A stretch of 64,000 bases of DNA from an uncultured SAR324 cluster bacterium (GTDB taxonomy: Bacteria; SAR324; NAC60-12). This document shows, in pieces, positions 36,572 through 46,198 of the stretch. Under the pieces are notes generated by a model that made no database searches, was not told the DNA's origin, and was given only the letters and a program-made list of their open reading frames with translations. A program made the translations under genes and the position numbers. Location of the stretch: assembly GCA_905182865.1 (NCBI GenBank), contig CAJJCY010000002.1, positions 686,001 to 750,000 on the forward strand. Direction: 5' to 3'. The stretch's first letter is position 1. Every line of letters starts with the position of its first letter.

Positions 36572-38431
36572 ATGAAAAACAATTTAATTAAGATAAATAG
36601 TTTTCGAAAGCCAGTTTACTATTTCACAGTACTTAACTGGATATTGATAATTGGAGCAAATGTTTTTTTTGGCAATAAACTGGAAGCACAGGAGCAGTCA
36701 AGTGTTGATCATGATACAACGCCTCCTGTGGTTAAAATGGAGTTGGTGCCACCAAATGAGCATAAACTACATCCTTATGTAAACGACGAAAAATTTATTT
36801 ACTGGCCCAAGGATAAGCCGATCTTCTTTTGGCTTGGAACTTCCAGCAACGACAAGACTGAACTCTTCCCACTATTACATTCTGGTACCATGAACTCAAC
36901 TGGAAATTGGAAACCAGATACAGCAAATGACTTGGAAAAATACCGAAGTGAGGGGCTTAAACTGGAAATCAGCAGTAATCAGTTTGTTCGCTGGCTGAAT
37001 CACTACAACAAAAAAGCAACAACGATGCGCTTTATCGCTGACGGAGTTGCCCCAGAAAGTCAGTTGCAATTTGTTTCAAAAAAACGAGTTAAGGATATCT
37101 ATGGGCTATACTTTTCCGGTGATGCAATCGCAACTTTGAATGCTAAAGATGCATTATCAGGAGTAGAGCAAACCTACCTTTCAGTCAATGGGAAAACATT
37201 TTTACCCTCTGATGGAATGAAATTTTCTGAAGAAGGATATTATCTGCTGCGACATTATGCGGTAGACAGGGTGGGGAATACCTCTGAACTTGAACAGATT
37301 CGTTTTTACATTGATAAAACACCACCTGTCACAAATTTGAAAATGGTTAATGCCACCAAAAATATTTTTGGTCCAAAATCAACTTTGTCAATACCAAGTC
37401 AAGACAAACTTTCTGGTGTCAATGTTTCTTACTATAAATGGAATTCAGGAGTGTATAAAAAGTCTTATAAAAATCGTATTTTATTTGAAGGTGTGAAAGA
37501 AGGTGCAAATATATTACAGTTTTATACAGAAGACTTAGTAGGTAATACTGAAAAAATTCACAAAGTAACTCTCGGTTTTGACAAAAATGCTCCGGAAGTT
37601 TCGCATGAAATAAAAGGTGATCAGTATATTGAAGGTGGAAAAGTTTTTTTGTCTTCACGTTCCCAAATATTTCTGAAGGCAGTAGACGAGATGGTTGATA
37701 TTAAGTCAATTGAATACCAGGTAAATGGTCTATCATATGGTAACTACGAGATATCTTTTCGACCCCCGGTACAAACAGGTGAATTCAAAATGGACTATCA
37801 GGGAATCGATATAATTGGTAACAAATCTAATCTTGTTTCAGTAAATTTTGTCGTTGATTCACAAAGTCCAACCACACAGCTTATTACTGATGGAGTGACT
37901 TACAGGCGTGGTCCCAATGTAATCTGGATGAACTCAAAAACTCGAATCTCATTGAAAGCATTAGATAATGTCTCTGGAGTTCAGTCCATATTCTATAAAT
38001 TGGATGAAAATAAAGAGTTGCTTTATAAAGGTTCATTTACTATTTCAGATGAAGGACGCCACACTTTTGAATTCTCATCAGTTGATCATGTCAACAATAA
38101 AGAGGTTTTGACACCTGTGCTCCTTGTAGTTGATGATACACCACCAGAAATTAAGGCTGTCTTCAACAGGTCTGCAGTTGGTAGTGAAGGAGGAGATGGA
38201 GATGATAAAATAAACGTGTATCCACTATATACTACTCTATTTCTCAATGCAGATGACAATTCTGCTAAGCTAAAGGGAGTTCGTTTTAGTATTAACGGAA
38301 GCCCTAAAGAGGCTTATCAGGAAGCTTTGTTGCTGGATAAGCCTGGTAATTATTACGTTATCGTCGAAGCTGAAGACAACCTCGGGAACATTTCTAACAA
38401 GAAAATGATTTTTATTGTCAAAGCAGGCTGA
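36572..38431 (+). CDS. Secreted protein with repeated OmpL47/Ig-like domains
   Basis: About 619 residues from the ATG at 36572 (GTG at 36563 is also possible). N-terminal hydrophobic signal region up to KLEAQEQ, then repeated ~100-residue beta domains, each opening with a D-x-x-PP/SP-x-T/V motif (DTTPPVV, DKTPPVT, DKNAPEV, DSQSPTT, DDTPPEI) and containing G-V-x-x-x-Y/F strands and AVDRVGN/AEDNLGN ends. This matches the OmpL47-type Ig-like repeat. Likely an outer-surface or periplasmic binding/adhesion protein. Partner unknown. Confidence 0.7.
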   Translation: MKNNLIKINSFRKPVYYFTVLNWILIIGANVFFGNKLEAQEQSSVDHDTTPPVVKMELVPPNEHKLHPYVNDEKFIYWPKDKPIFFWLGTSSNDKTELFPLLHSGTMNSTGNWKPDTANDLEKYRSEGLKLEISSNQFVRWLNHYNKKATTMRFIADGVAPESQLQFVSKKRVKDIYGLYFSGDAIATLNAKDALSGVEQTYLSVNGKTFLPSDGMKFSEEGYYLLRHYAVDRVGNTSELEQIRFYIDKTPPVTNLKMVNATKNIFGPKSTLSIPSQDKLSGVNVSYYKWNSGVYKKSYKNRILFEGVKEGANILQFYTEDLVGNTEKIHKVTLGFDKNAPEVSHEIKGDQYIEGGKVFLSSRSQIFLKAVDEMVDIKSIEYQVNGLSYGNYEISFRPPVQTGEFKMDYQGIDIIGNKSNLVSVNFVVDSQSPTTQLITDGVTYRRGPNVIWMNSKTRISLKALDNVSGVQSIFYKLDENKELLYKGSFTISDEGRHTFEFSSVDHVNNKEVLTPVLLVVDDTPPEIKAVFNRSAVGSEGGDGDDKINVYPLYTTLFLNADDNSAKLKGVRFSINGSPKEAYQEALLLDKPGNYYVIVEAEDNLGNISNKKMIFIVKAG

Positions 38432-38434
38432 TAT

Positions 38435-38880
38435 TTTAACGTTGGTCAGAAAATTTGGTGCATTATTCTTTCGTTTGAAAATGATGAAATCAGCTGAATG
38501 CTTCTGATTCCTGCCAGTTTAAATGTTATTTGAATAAACTGGATTTTTGTTTGAAACTGTTTAGTTTTTGATTCAGATACACAAAGACTCTTGAAATAAG
38601 ACCTTTGCGCGTGTGTATGTTTACAGGTCACTCCTTCCAAAAAATTGTTTAGTGCTTACTTAATGATGCAGCAGTAAAAATTCCTAAAACCGTGTCATTT
38701 CGAGCGAAGCGGGAAATCTTGTTGAATCATTCACACTAATATCATTAAAAATTTTACCTACAGTTTAAATGGCTGTGAAGATTATAGACTTATTACAAGA
38801 CCGTCATTTAATAAAATTTTTAAATTAATTAAGTATTTTAAACAAGGTTTCTTAGAATATTATCCACTTTACAGGAGTAA
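38435..38880. other. Intergenic region with a degraded interspersed repeat
   Basis: About 450 bases without a plausible gene. At about 38692-38721 lies TGTCATTTCGAGCGAAGCGG followed by GAAATCTT, which resembles the short TGTCATT(T/C)CGAGCGAAGCGAGAAATCT interspersed repeat known from many bacterial genomes. AGGAG lies about 8 bases before the next ATG at 38885 and is a good ribosome binding site. Confidence 0.5.
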
Positions 38881-38884
38881 AATC

Positions 38885-39160
38885 ATGGTTACAGCACTTG
38901 TATTATTAAATATAGAGCGTCAACATATTAAATTAATTTCGCAACAACTAGTTGATATGCAGGAAGTCTCAGAGGTCTATTCTGTTGCAGGCAGGTACGA
39001 TTTAGTGGCGATTGTACGGGTAAAAAACAATCAGCAAATTGCGGACACAATAACAGTAAAATTTGGAGAACTTAATGGAATTACTGCTACAGAAACATTA
39101 ATTGCTTTCAACACGTTTTCGCGACACGATCTGGAACACATGTTTTCAATCGGAGAGTGA
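38885..39160 (+). CDS. Stand-alone Lrp/AsnC ligand-binding (RAM) domain protein
   Basis: 91 residues that correspond only to the effector-binding domain of Lrp/AsnC regulators: VTALVLLNIERQH, then SVAGRYDLVAIVRV and the C-terminal TETLIAFNTFSRHDLE. There is no helix-turn-helix. Such single-domain proteins bind amino acids and form beta-sheet dimers or octamers, and can act as modulators. It is 6 bp upstream of the HisC-like gene, so an amino-acid-sensing role connected to that enzyme is a reasonable inference. Confidence 0.85.
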   Translation: MVTALVLLNIERQHIKLISQQLVDMQEVSEVYSVAGRYDLVAIVRVKNNQQIADTITVKFGELNGITATETLIAFNTFSRHDLEHMFSIGE

Positions 39161-39166
39161 GAACAC

Positions 39167-40243
39167 GTGTCAGACTCAAATCTGCTGCAAAGTATAAAAG
39201 TCCGGGATACAATTTCACGGATGAGTTTCTACGATCCTCCGCTTGAGAATCGTAATCCGGAAGAGAATTTGTTGATGGATTTCAATGAACCTCCGCTTCC
39301 TCCTCCCAAAGAAGTTATCGATAAAATAGCTCATTTCCTGAAAAATCGCGCTCATGTATATCCTGTGTACGGTGATTTTCTTGAGGTGTTGAGTAAATAT
39401 ACCGGTGCCTCACAAGACAGTTTACTACTGACAAATGGTTCGGATCAGGCAATAGACGTCATTTTGCGCTGTTTACTAGAAAGTGGTGAGGAAGTGGCAA
39501 TGGTTCAACCTGGATTTGCAATGTTTAAGCAAGTAGCAGGAACAATAGGGTGTCAGGTAGTTGGTCCTTTATTTCCTCCAGATCTTAATTTTCCTCATGA
39601 AGAATTGAAAGATGCAGTGAATCCACAGACCCGTTTAATTGTGGTCATAAATCCAAATAATCCCACTGGAACCTCTGTTTCGCAAGATCAAATTGAGGAT
39701 TTGCTGAAAACATTTCCTGATGTTCCTGTTCTGGTTGACGAAGCCTATTTCGAATTTACCGAACAAACTTGTGTACCTCTATTAACAAATTATCCAAATT
39801 TGATAATTATCCGCACTTTTTCCAAGGCATTGGGTTTGCCAAGTTTGCGTTTGGGCTATGTAATTGCGAGACCAGACTTTATTGTTCATCTCAAAAAAAT
39901 ACGTGGACCTTATGATGTGAACCTGGTTGCAGTTTTAGCTGCGCGAGAACAACTGAATCATCCTGAGCATTGGCAAGGACTTGTAAGACATATAATGGAT
40001 GAGAGTAAACCTGCACTTGAAAAATATTTTAACGAACAGCAGGTCAAATATTATTTAGGAGCAGCCAATTTTATGTTGGTTGAACCACATAATATTATAA
40101 AAGCAACTACATTTTTGAAGGAAAATAAAATACTTGTCCGGATGATGAGTGCACCCATTTCCCACACTTTTCGAATGAGCCTCAGGATGATGCCGGATAT
40201 GCGTCGTTTTATGGAGGTTTACAGCAGGTTTTTAAACTCTTAA
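39167..40243 (+). CDS. hisC: Histidinol-phosphate aminotransferase family protein
   Basis: PLP-dependent class I/II aminotransferase; HisC transfers an amino group from glutamate in histidine synthesis. From a GTG at 39167, 358 residues: LMDFNEPPLPPP, LTNGSDQAIDV, INPNNPTGT, VDEAYFEF and the PLP-lysine region FSKALGLPSLRLGY (Lys near 219), with SFRM-type C-terminal Arg in HTFRMSLR. It is not in a his operon here. Close paralogues act on aromatic amino acids, so exact substrate is open. Confidence 0.82.
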   Translation: MSDSNLLQSIKVRDTISRMSFYDPPLENRNPEENLLMDFNEPPLPPPKEVIDKIAHFLKNRAHVYPVYGDFLEVLSKYTGASQDSLLLTNGSDQAIDVILRCLLESGEEVAMVQPGFAMFKQVAGTIGCQVVGPLFPPDLNFPHEELKDAVNPQTRLIVVINPNNPTGTSVSQDQIEDLLKTFPDVPVLVDEAYFEFTEQTCVPLLTNYPNLIIIRTFSKALGLPSLRLGYVIARPDFIVHLKKIRGPYDVNLVAVLAAREQLNHPEHWQGLVRHIMDESKPALEKYFNEQQVKYYLGAANFMLVEPHNIIKATTFLKENKILVRMMSAPISHTFRMSLRMMPDMRRFMEVYSRFLNS

Positions 40244-40302
40244 ACAAATATAGCTGGAATTGGTGGGAGACTTGCATACTTGCTGATCTAATTAAGTGAT
40301 CT

Positions 40303-40376
40303 CATGGGAGGCCACTGTTTCCCAAGGATGGGAAAAATTGCCAGGGACGACAAGCTTTATTCAATGGCCTCCCGTG
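40303..40376. other. Imperfect inverted repeat with inner hairpin, possible structured RNA or terminator
   Basis: Arms at 40303-40317 and 40362-40376 pair over 15 positions with one mismatch and one G-U. Nested directly inside the left arm is a perfect 6-bp hairpin (TTTCCC at 40318-40323 with GGGAAA at 40330-40335). It lies between the convergent hisC and mfd ends with no U-run after the stem. The rest of 40247-40650 shows no credible gene; an 83-residue frame over it is not supported. Confidence 0.45.
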
Positions 40377-40650
40377 TATCTGTTTTTGATGCTGATATTC
40401 TACTCGGGGAATCAGTCTTTTTCCTCAGCAATCCCTCAAGCTGTTCCAGAAAAAATCCGGACAGACTTTACTATTCTTAAGACTTCAAAAGTTGATTTCA
40501 AAAAGAATCAAAAGTTCCGTTTTTTCGTTACTTTTGTATACTCGTGAGTCACTTTTTCTCGTAAAATACTTATATTATTTGTTACGGCTTGTCATTTATA
40601 CTTAAAAATGAGAACTGTTAGCCAACCGCTTTTGACCTTAAATTTCTACC

Positions 40651-42024
40651 CTAAACAGTAAAAACCTGCTCGAGAATTTTTAAACTTTTAAGGATTGCAT
40701 TCATTTCCGGAGGCACATTTTTATAGTCAAGAGTATTTTCAGGAATATAACTCAACGGTGTTTCCTGCTCACAGAGCCAACCAACAAGTTTCTCATGATT
40801 GAGTCTGGAAGCATCTTTGACTTGTATTCTTAATCGGTTTTTTTCATGTTCTATTTTCTCAACTCCATGGAGTTGCCCCCAAAGCCTGACTTCTGCATTC
40901 CTAAAAATATTCAGCACTGATTCCGGGAGTATCCCAAAACGATCCTCAACACCGTTACGGAATTCCCACAGCTCTTCCTTTGTCGGCAACGTACCCAACG
41001 CTTTGTAGAGCGAAAGGCGGTGACTGGAACTGTGAATATAGGATTCTGGAATGGATTGTTCAATATGATCCAATCTGACCTGAATATCTTCCGGAGCCAA
41101 ACCTGATTCGGTTTGCAGAAGTTTTTTAACAGCCCTGTCCACCATTTGAGTGTAAAGTTCGAGCCCAACACTTGCGATTTGTCCGGATTGCTCTGAGCCC
41201 AGTAAGTTTCCTGCTCCCCGGATTTCCAAATCCCTTGATGCAACTTTAAATCCTGCTCCAAGATCATTGAGATCCTGCAGTACCTGTAAACGTTCATGTG
41301 CTACTCCGCTTAGTATTTTTTCTGCAGGAACAAGCAGATACGCATAGGCCTGCACATCGCTTCTACCTACTCTTCCACGCAATTGATAGAGCTGGGACAA
41401 TCCAAAATTTTGTGCGTTATTTATGATGATCGTGTTGGCTCTCGGGATATCAAGTCCGGACTCGATGATTGTAGTTGAGAGCAGTACGTCAAAGCGGCCT
41501 TCAATATAATCAAGCATTACTTTTTCCAGATTTTGTTCTCTCATTTGTCCATGTGCAATTGCAATCCGGATGTTGGGAAGAATACTTTCCAGGTAACGTC
41601 CATATTCATAAATCGTTTCAACGCGGTTATGTACAACAAAAACTTGTCCCCCCCGACGAATTTCCCGGCTGACTGATTCCTGAATAATATAATCATTCAT
41701 CGGCAGCAACCTGGTTCGTATCGCCCTGCGGTCTGCGGGAGGTGTGTTAACCAAACTCAAATCACGAATCCCCATCAGGGACATGTGAAGCGTACGTGGA
41801 ATTGGAGTTGCCGAAAGGGTAAGTACATCAACTGCTGCTCTGAAACGTTTTATTTTTTCCTTGTGTTTTACTCCAAAGCGCTGCTCCTCATCCACAACCA
41901 GCAAACCCAAATCATTGAACTTTACATCTTTATTAACTATTTGATGAGTACCAATAATAATATCAATTTTTCCTTCAATGCTATCGTTTAAGAATATTCT
42001 TTTGTTAAGTATTCTGGTCGTCAT
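40651..42024 (-). CDS. mfd: Mfd C-terminal part: helicase and C-terminal domain (frameshifted gene)
   Basis: Rest of the transcription-repair coupling factor: [11 protein letters not shown], the DEEQ box ([16 protein letters not shown]), [19 protein letters not shown], the TRG region (VHNRVETI through [16 protein letters not shown]), [13 protein letters not shown] and the autoinhibitory C-terminal domain. The frame is continuous with the N-terminal part except for about 40 bp near 42024-42064, where one or two indels break it. Confidence 0.93.
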   Translation of the reverse strand: MTTRILNKRIFLNDSIEGKIDIIIGTHQIVNKDVKFNDLGLLVVDEEQRFGVKHKEKIKRFRAAVDVLTLSATPIPRTLHMSLMGIRDLSLVNTPPADRRAIRTRLLPMNDYIIQESVSREIRRGGQVFVVHNRVETIYEYGRYLESILPNIRIAIAHGQMREQNLEKVMLDYIEGRFDVLLSTTIIESGLDIPRANTIIINNAQNFGLSQLYQLRGRVGRSDVQAYAYLLVPAEKILSGVAHERLQVLQDLNDLGAGFKVASRDLEIRGAGNLLGSEQSGQIASVGLELYTQMVDRAVKKLLQTESGLAPEDIQVRLDHIEQSIPESYIHSSSHRLSLYKALGTLPTKEELWEFRNGVEDRFGILPESVLNIFRNAEVRLWGQLHGVEKIEHEKNRLRIQVKDASRLNHEKLVGWLCEQETPLSYIPENTLDYKNVPPEMNAILKSLKILEQVFTV

Positions 42025-42063
42025 TTTGATGGCCTATTTTGTAAATCAAACTGATCAGAAGTT

Positions 42064-44175
42064 TTAATGTTGCTGAGCCAGAATTGTAGTTGGTACCAGG
42101 ATAGCGACTTGTTTTTCCTGTTGTGCAGCTTTGAATGCACCACGCATGGCAATTTCAGTTTTTCCAAAACCTACATCGCCACAGACAAGTCGGTCCATTG
42201 GCAATTTTGTTTCCATGTCCTCCTTGACAGACCTTATTACTTCCTGTTGATCAGGAGTCTCCTCAAAAGGAAAGCGCAGTTCAAATTCACGCATTTCATG
42301 ATCATCCTGAGCAAAGGCAAAACCCTTCTGTGCTTTGCGTTCAGCATAAATCTGGGCAAGTTCTTCTGCAATGTCATCTACTGCACGTGCTACTTTTGTA
42401 CGGGTTTTTTTCCATGCTTTTTCTCCAAGTTTGCTAAGTTTTGGAGCAGTTCCGTCTGCATTGACATACTTCTGTACCAAGTGAAATTTAGCAACAGGCA
42501 CATAAACTTTTTCTTCACGGGCATAGATGAGCTGCATAAATTCGTTGTTTGAACCTCCTGCAGTAATTTTCTGCAAACCGTGGTAACGCCCAATTCCGTA
42601 ATCTAAATGAACGACATGATCACCCTCCCGCAAATCATCTAAATTTCCTGTTACCTGCTGAACTTGCGAGCGCTGCAACCGTCTACTTCGTTTTTTTTCG
42701 CCAAAAACCTCTTCTTGAGTCAGTAAAATAAATTGTGTTTGGCCATCTGCATCAAGTCTCCGAAAACCGGAAGAAACATTTCCACATAAAATCGGGATCT
42801 TCTCTTGTAATCTTTCAACAGTGTTGCTTTCCAGCCACTTTGGCCAAGGACAGTCTTTCGCAACTTGTTGCTTTCCCGCAACAATACTTTCCACACCTAA
42901 ATCTTCCAGCAACTGCTGAAAATGTTCTGCATGTGTTTGGTTTTTTGCGCTTAGAATAATTGGAATCCCTGACTTACTCCAGTCCTGAAGTAGCTGTACC
43001 ATATGTCCAGCAGCAGAAGTTGCATTTGAATGTTCAAATCCAGTACGAAGGGACTGATTGTCAGAAAATTGAAGTTGATAAATGGTACGCTCTGATTTTT
43101 TACCCGGGACTTTTGATTTTAAAAAAACTTGTGTGGATTCTTTGAGACGACTCTCCAGTTCCCTGTGTGTCAAAAATAATGATTCCGGAGACAGAGTTAG
43201 CTTATTTTGCTGTTTACTGAGTTCGTATTCCATAAATACTTCCTGATAAAAATGCTCTGCCCGCTCCGTTATATGATTTTCTTCATTAACCACCAGCAAA
43301 TATTCTGCAGGAAAATAGTCAAAAAGTGTTTCCAGTTTTGGATAGAAAAGCGGAGAGAGAGATTCAATTCCGGGGAAGCTCTCACATTTCTGCAGACTTT
43401 CCTTCAATCGACGTAAGACTTCCGGAGTGCATTCTTTCCGATATGACGGCAGTGTTTGACGTGCAAAATAAATAGTCTCCTGGTTGAAAAGTATTTCACT
43501 GCCGGGAAGGATTTTTAGCGAAGTCAATTCCACTTCAGCTGTACGCTGTGTTTGAATCTCAAATGGTTTAATGTACAAAAGGTCTGAATTTTCAGAAAAC
43601 TCCATCCTCACGGGTTTTTCCTGATTCAGCGGAAAAACGTCCATTATATCTCCATGTGCACTGAATTCTCCCTGATCTTCAACAACATCCACTTGAATGT
43701 ATCCGGAATTTAACAATTGTTGCCGGAGTTCCTGCTTTCCACCAACAAAATCGGTGCTCAGAGAAAGAGTGTTTTTTTGGAAAGCGACACGGGGTAGAAA
43801 GCGCTGCATCATCCCGTTTGGAGTTGTGATAAGGACTCGTACCTCTGAGTTTAGTAATGCATCAAGTGTTTGAAAACGCTGTGCGACCAGACCTTTGTGT
43901 GGAGAAAAATTATCGAAAGGGAGCACATCCCAGAACGGGAAAAAGTGTACACCTTCTTTTCCAAAAAAATAGTAGAGGTCGTTGAGCAGGACTTCTGCAA
44001 CATCAAAAGACTCACAAACAACAACCAGGGGCATTATTTTTTCTGGAGGCTGTTCAGGTATTTGGCTGAGCATGGAAACTACCAGCGCTTTGCTTGATCC
44101 TGAAAGTCCCTGTAATTCAACAACCGCAGAGTCTGTTTTTATTTTCTCTAGAATTTTTTGGAGTATTGCAGGCAT
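42064..44175 (-). CDS. mfd: Mfd N-terminal part: transcription-repair coupling factor (frameshifted gene)
   Basis: Mfd removes stalled RNA polymerase and recruits UvrA. This part has the UvrB-like N-terminal domain (FPFWDVLPFDNFSPH, GEFSAHGDIMDVFP), the RNA polymerase-interacting domain (EGDHVVHLDYGIGRYHGL) and the start of the translocase with Walker A CGDVGFGKTEIAMRGAFKA and LVPTTILAQQH. It then stops at 42064, where the family continues H-F/Y-x-T-F. The ATG at 44175 is the preferred start; TTG at 44205 is also open. Full gene 40651-44175 would encode about 1,170 residues, normal for Mfd. Confidence 0.94.
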   Translation of the reverse strand: MPAILQKILEKIKTDSAVVELQGLSGSSKALVVSMLSQIPEQPPEKIMPLVVVCESFDVAEVLLNDLYYFFGKEGVHFFPFWDVLPFDNFSPHKGLVAQRFQTLDALLNSEVRVLITTPNGMMQRFLPRVAFQKNTLSLSTDFVGGKQELRQQLLNSGYIQVDVVEDQGEFSAHGDIMDVFPLNQEKPVRMEFSENSDLLYIKPFEIQTQRTAEVELTSLKILPGSEILFNQETIYFARQTLPSYRKECTPEVLRRLKESLQKCESFPGIESLSPLFYPKLETLFDYFPAEYLLVVNEENHITERAEHFYQEVFMEYELSKQQNKLTLSPESLFLTHRELESRLKESTQVFLKSKVPGKKSERTIYQLQFSDNQSLRTGFEHSNATSAAGHMVQLLQDWSKSGIPIILSAKNQTHAEHFQQLLEDLGVESIVAGKQQVAKDCPWPKWLESNTVERLQEKIPILCGNVSSGFRRLDADGQTQFILLTQEEVFGEKKRSRRLQRSQVQQVTGNLDDLREGDHVVHLDYGIGRYHGLQKITAGGSNNEFMQLIYAREEKVYVPVAKFHLVQKYVNADGTAPKLSKLGEKAWKKTRTKVARAVDDIAEELAQIYAERKAQKGFAFAQDDHEMREFELRFPFEETPDQQEVIRSVKEDMETKLPMDRLVCGDVGFGKTEIAMRGAFKAAQQEKQVAILVPTTILAQQH

Positions 44176-44208
44176 GTCATGGGAAAGAACAAAGACAGGG
44201 AACAAAGA

Positions 44209-44424
44209 TCAGGTATGACTGAGAATCTCGAGAATTACGACGTAAACAACAGGATACTCGACATCTTCTTTTATGACTCGGACAATTTCGTAAGACACAT
44301 TATCAATAATAAATTGCTCTTCCTCTACAAGAAGCTCTTCTTCAAAATCCATTTGAATGCAATCTTGTTCTCCCAACAAGCCATGAATGTTAACAATGAC
44401 GGTGGAGGGATTTTCGTCAATCAT
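44209..44424 (-). CDS. Small acidic protein upstream of mfd, unknown
   Basis: 71 residues, acidic, with an ordered beta-like pattern (STVIVNIHGLLG, NVSYEIVRVIKEDVEYPVVYVVILEIL). Its stop is 4 bp before the longest possible mfd start, so it probably leads the mfd transcript. No family recognised; composition and spacing support a real gene. Confidence 0.5.
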   Translation of the reverse strand: MIDENPSTVIVNIHGLLGEQDCIQMDFEEELLVEEEQFIIDNVSYEIVRVIKEDVEYPVVYVVILEILSHT

Positions 44425-44878
44425 TTGTTCTGTTCTAGAAGATTCTGAAAGTTCTCTGTGAAAATGGGACTGATTTGAGTTTTGTTATTTTATAGCAGGA
44501 GCAGCACACTTTATGTCACAAATTAACTAACTGGATCACGATCTGTTTTGTCTAATTACTTTTTCAACCAAGGCAGTTTGTTTCATGAATTAAATAAGCT
44601 CATTGAAACTTAGAATAAGTTGAGACTCGAATCAAGTTTTAATTCCTAAATTCACAAATAATCTGTTTATAGTTTCCAGTTTTGTTTATCTAGAATTACA
44701 ACTTTTTACAAGTGTATGACTACATGTTTTACAAGTCAATGCCTGAACATTTTATAAAATCTATGTCCGATTATTTTCTCTAAAGCTTGAATTCTAAGCA
44801 TTAGGTTGTCATAATCTAATTACTTATAATTTGCTTTTCCTCTAAAAAAGGAGGCACGAACTGGAACAAAAATAATAA
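44425..44878. promoter_or_regulatory. Divergent AT-rich intergenic region with an oddly placed strong ribosome binding site
   Basis: About 450 bases between divergent mfd-side and MFS genes, so it must contain promoters for both. A full-strength AAGGAGG at 44848-44854 lies 24 bases before the ATG of the MFS gene, too far to serve it. The CTG it is spaced for opens only a four-codon frame (CTG GAA CAA AAA TAA) ending just before the MFS start. It may be a leader peptide or a chance match. Confidence 0.35.
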
Positions 44879-46090
44879 ATGAGCGAATCTGCAAAAACCC
44901 CAATTTTCAATTTGTCAGAAAAAAGGAGTATTTACAGTTTGAGCGGGGTCCTTTTTTTCAGGATGTTCAGTCTTTTTCTGTTGTTACCGGTTTTTAGTGT
45001 ACTTGCAATGGATTTGGAAGGTGCAACTCCTTTTCTGATTGGAGTAGCATTTGGTGCATATGGATTGACACAGGGACTTCTTCAATTGCCATTTGGAATG
45101 TGGAGTGACAGAGCAGGACGTAAACTGGTGATTGTGATTGGTTTGGGATTGTTTATTGCCGGCAATTTGCTTGGGGCTTTTGTGGATTCTATACATTGGA
45201 TGATTGTGGCCCGTTTTCTTCAAGGCACCGGTGCAATCAGTTCAACTGTATTTGCTTTGATTGCAGATTTAACACGTCCGGAAGTGCGTACACGGGCAAA
45301 CGCGGCGTTAGGTGCGAGCGTCGGAATTGCCTTTGCTCTTGCTTTTGGGGTAGCCCCTTTTTTTGGTGAGTGGCTGGGATTGAATGGTATGTTTTTGATG
45401 ATTGCGGCTCTTTCGTTGGCGAGTTTGGTTTTGGTACTGACGACTGTCCCAAATCCTGAGACAATAAAACTGCTTCCGCAAAAAGTCTCTTTTTGGAACA
45501 TGGCAAAGATGGTTTGGAAGGTACCGGCTTTGCGTACAATCAGCTGGGGTGGTTTTGTTTGTGGTGCTGGTCTGTCATCTACATTTTTGCTGATACCAAT
45601 GATTTTGGTCCAGCACGGTTTTGAACGGGCTGAGATGTGGAAAATATACTTGCCGATGATGCTGGCAGGTGCGGTGGCCATGGTACTGGCAGCAATTTTT
45701 GCAGAGGTAAAGAACCGTTTCCGTGAAGTGATGCTTTTTGGAATTGTGCTCCTACTAACATCACTGGTTTTCATGGGTCTTGGACAGGAGCAGAACCGAC
45801 TGATATGGTTTGTAGTTGCACTTTATTTCTTTTTTATGGGCTTTAATGTTTTTGAACCAATTTTCCCTTCTCTCGTCACTCGCAGTTCAACTTCAGAAAC
45901 TAAAGGTACTGCGATGGGAGTATATAATTTCGCACAATTTATCGGTCATTTTGTTGGTGCAACAGTTGCAGGAGCGCTCTATGTCAATAATTATTTAATC
46001 TTCCTTTTGCTGCTTGCTGTGGCCGAAATTTGGTTTTTATATTTGACACTTTCATTTAAAAATCCTGAGAAGAAAATTATGACAAAATGA
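44879..46090 (+). CDS. MFS transporter, YajR-like
   Basis: 403 residues with about twelve membrane spans. After span 1 (SGVLFFRMFSLFLLLPVFSVLA) come the loop motif GMWSDRAGRKLVIVIGL (MFS motif A), ARFLQGTGAISSTVFALIAD and late GFNVFEPIFPSLVTR. The order and length fit YajR-type drug/proton antiporters, but the C-terminal cytoplasmic YAM domain of E. coli YajR is absent. Substrate unknown. Confidence 0.82.
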   Translation: MSESAKTPIFNLSEKRSIYSLSGVLFFRMFSLFLLLPVFSVLAMDLEGATPFLIGVAFGAYGLTQGLLQLPFGMWSDRAGRKLVIVIGLGLFIAGNLLGAFVDSIHWMIVARFLQGTGAISSTVFALIADLTRPEVRTRANAALGASVGIAFALAFGVAPFFGEWLGLNGMFLMIAALSLASLVLVLTTVPNPETIKLLPQKVSFWNMAKMVWKVPALRTISWGGFVCGAGLSSTFLLIPMILVQHGFERAEMWKIYLPMMLAGAVAMVLAAIFAEVKNRFREVMLFGIVLLLTSLVFMGLGQEQNRLIWFVVALYFFFMGFNVFEPIFPSLVTRSSTSETKGTAMGVYNFAQFIGHFVGATVAGALYVNNYLIFLLLLAVAEIWFLYLTLSFKNPEKKIMTK

Positions 46091-46198
46091 AGTCCTGTAA
46101 AAATAAATTAAGCCATCAGGATATTAGGCTGAAGAATTGCTTAAAAACTACAGGCTTAAACTGCTAATACATGAACCTTTTAACTCAAAACAAATAAA

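Noticed and set aside
40296..40547. 83-residue frame between hisC and mfd
   Set aside because: Starts with GTG without a ribosome binding site, runs through the inverted repeat, and shows no protein-like pattern beyond one hydrophobic patch.
42067..42552. 161-residue plus-strand frame opposite mfd
   Set aside because: Antisense to conserved Mfd translocase sequence.
45220..45774. 184-residue minus-strand frame opposite the MFS transporter
   Set aside because: Antisense to a membrane protein with clear MFS motifs.
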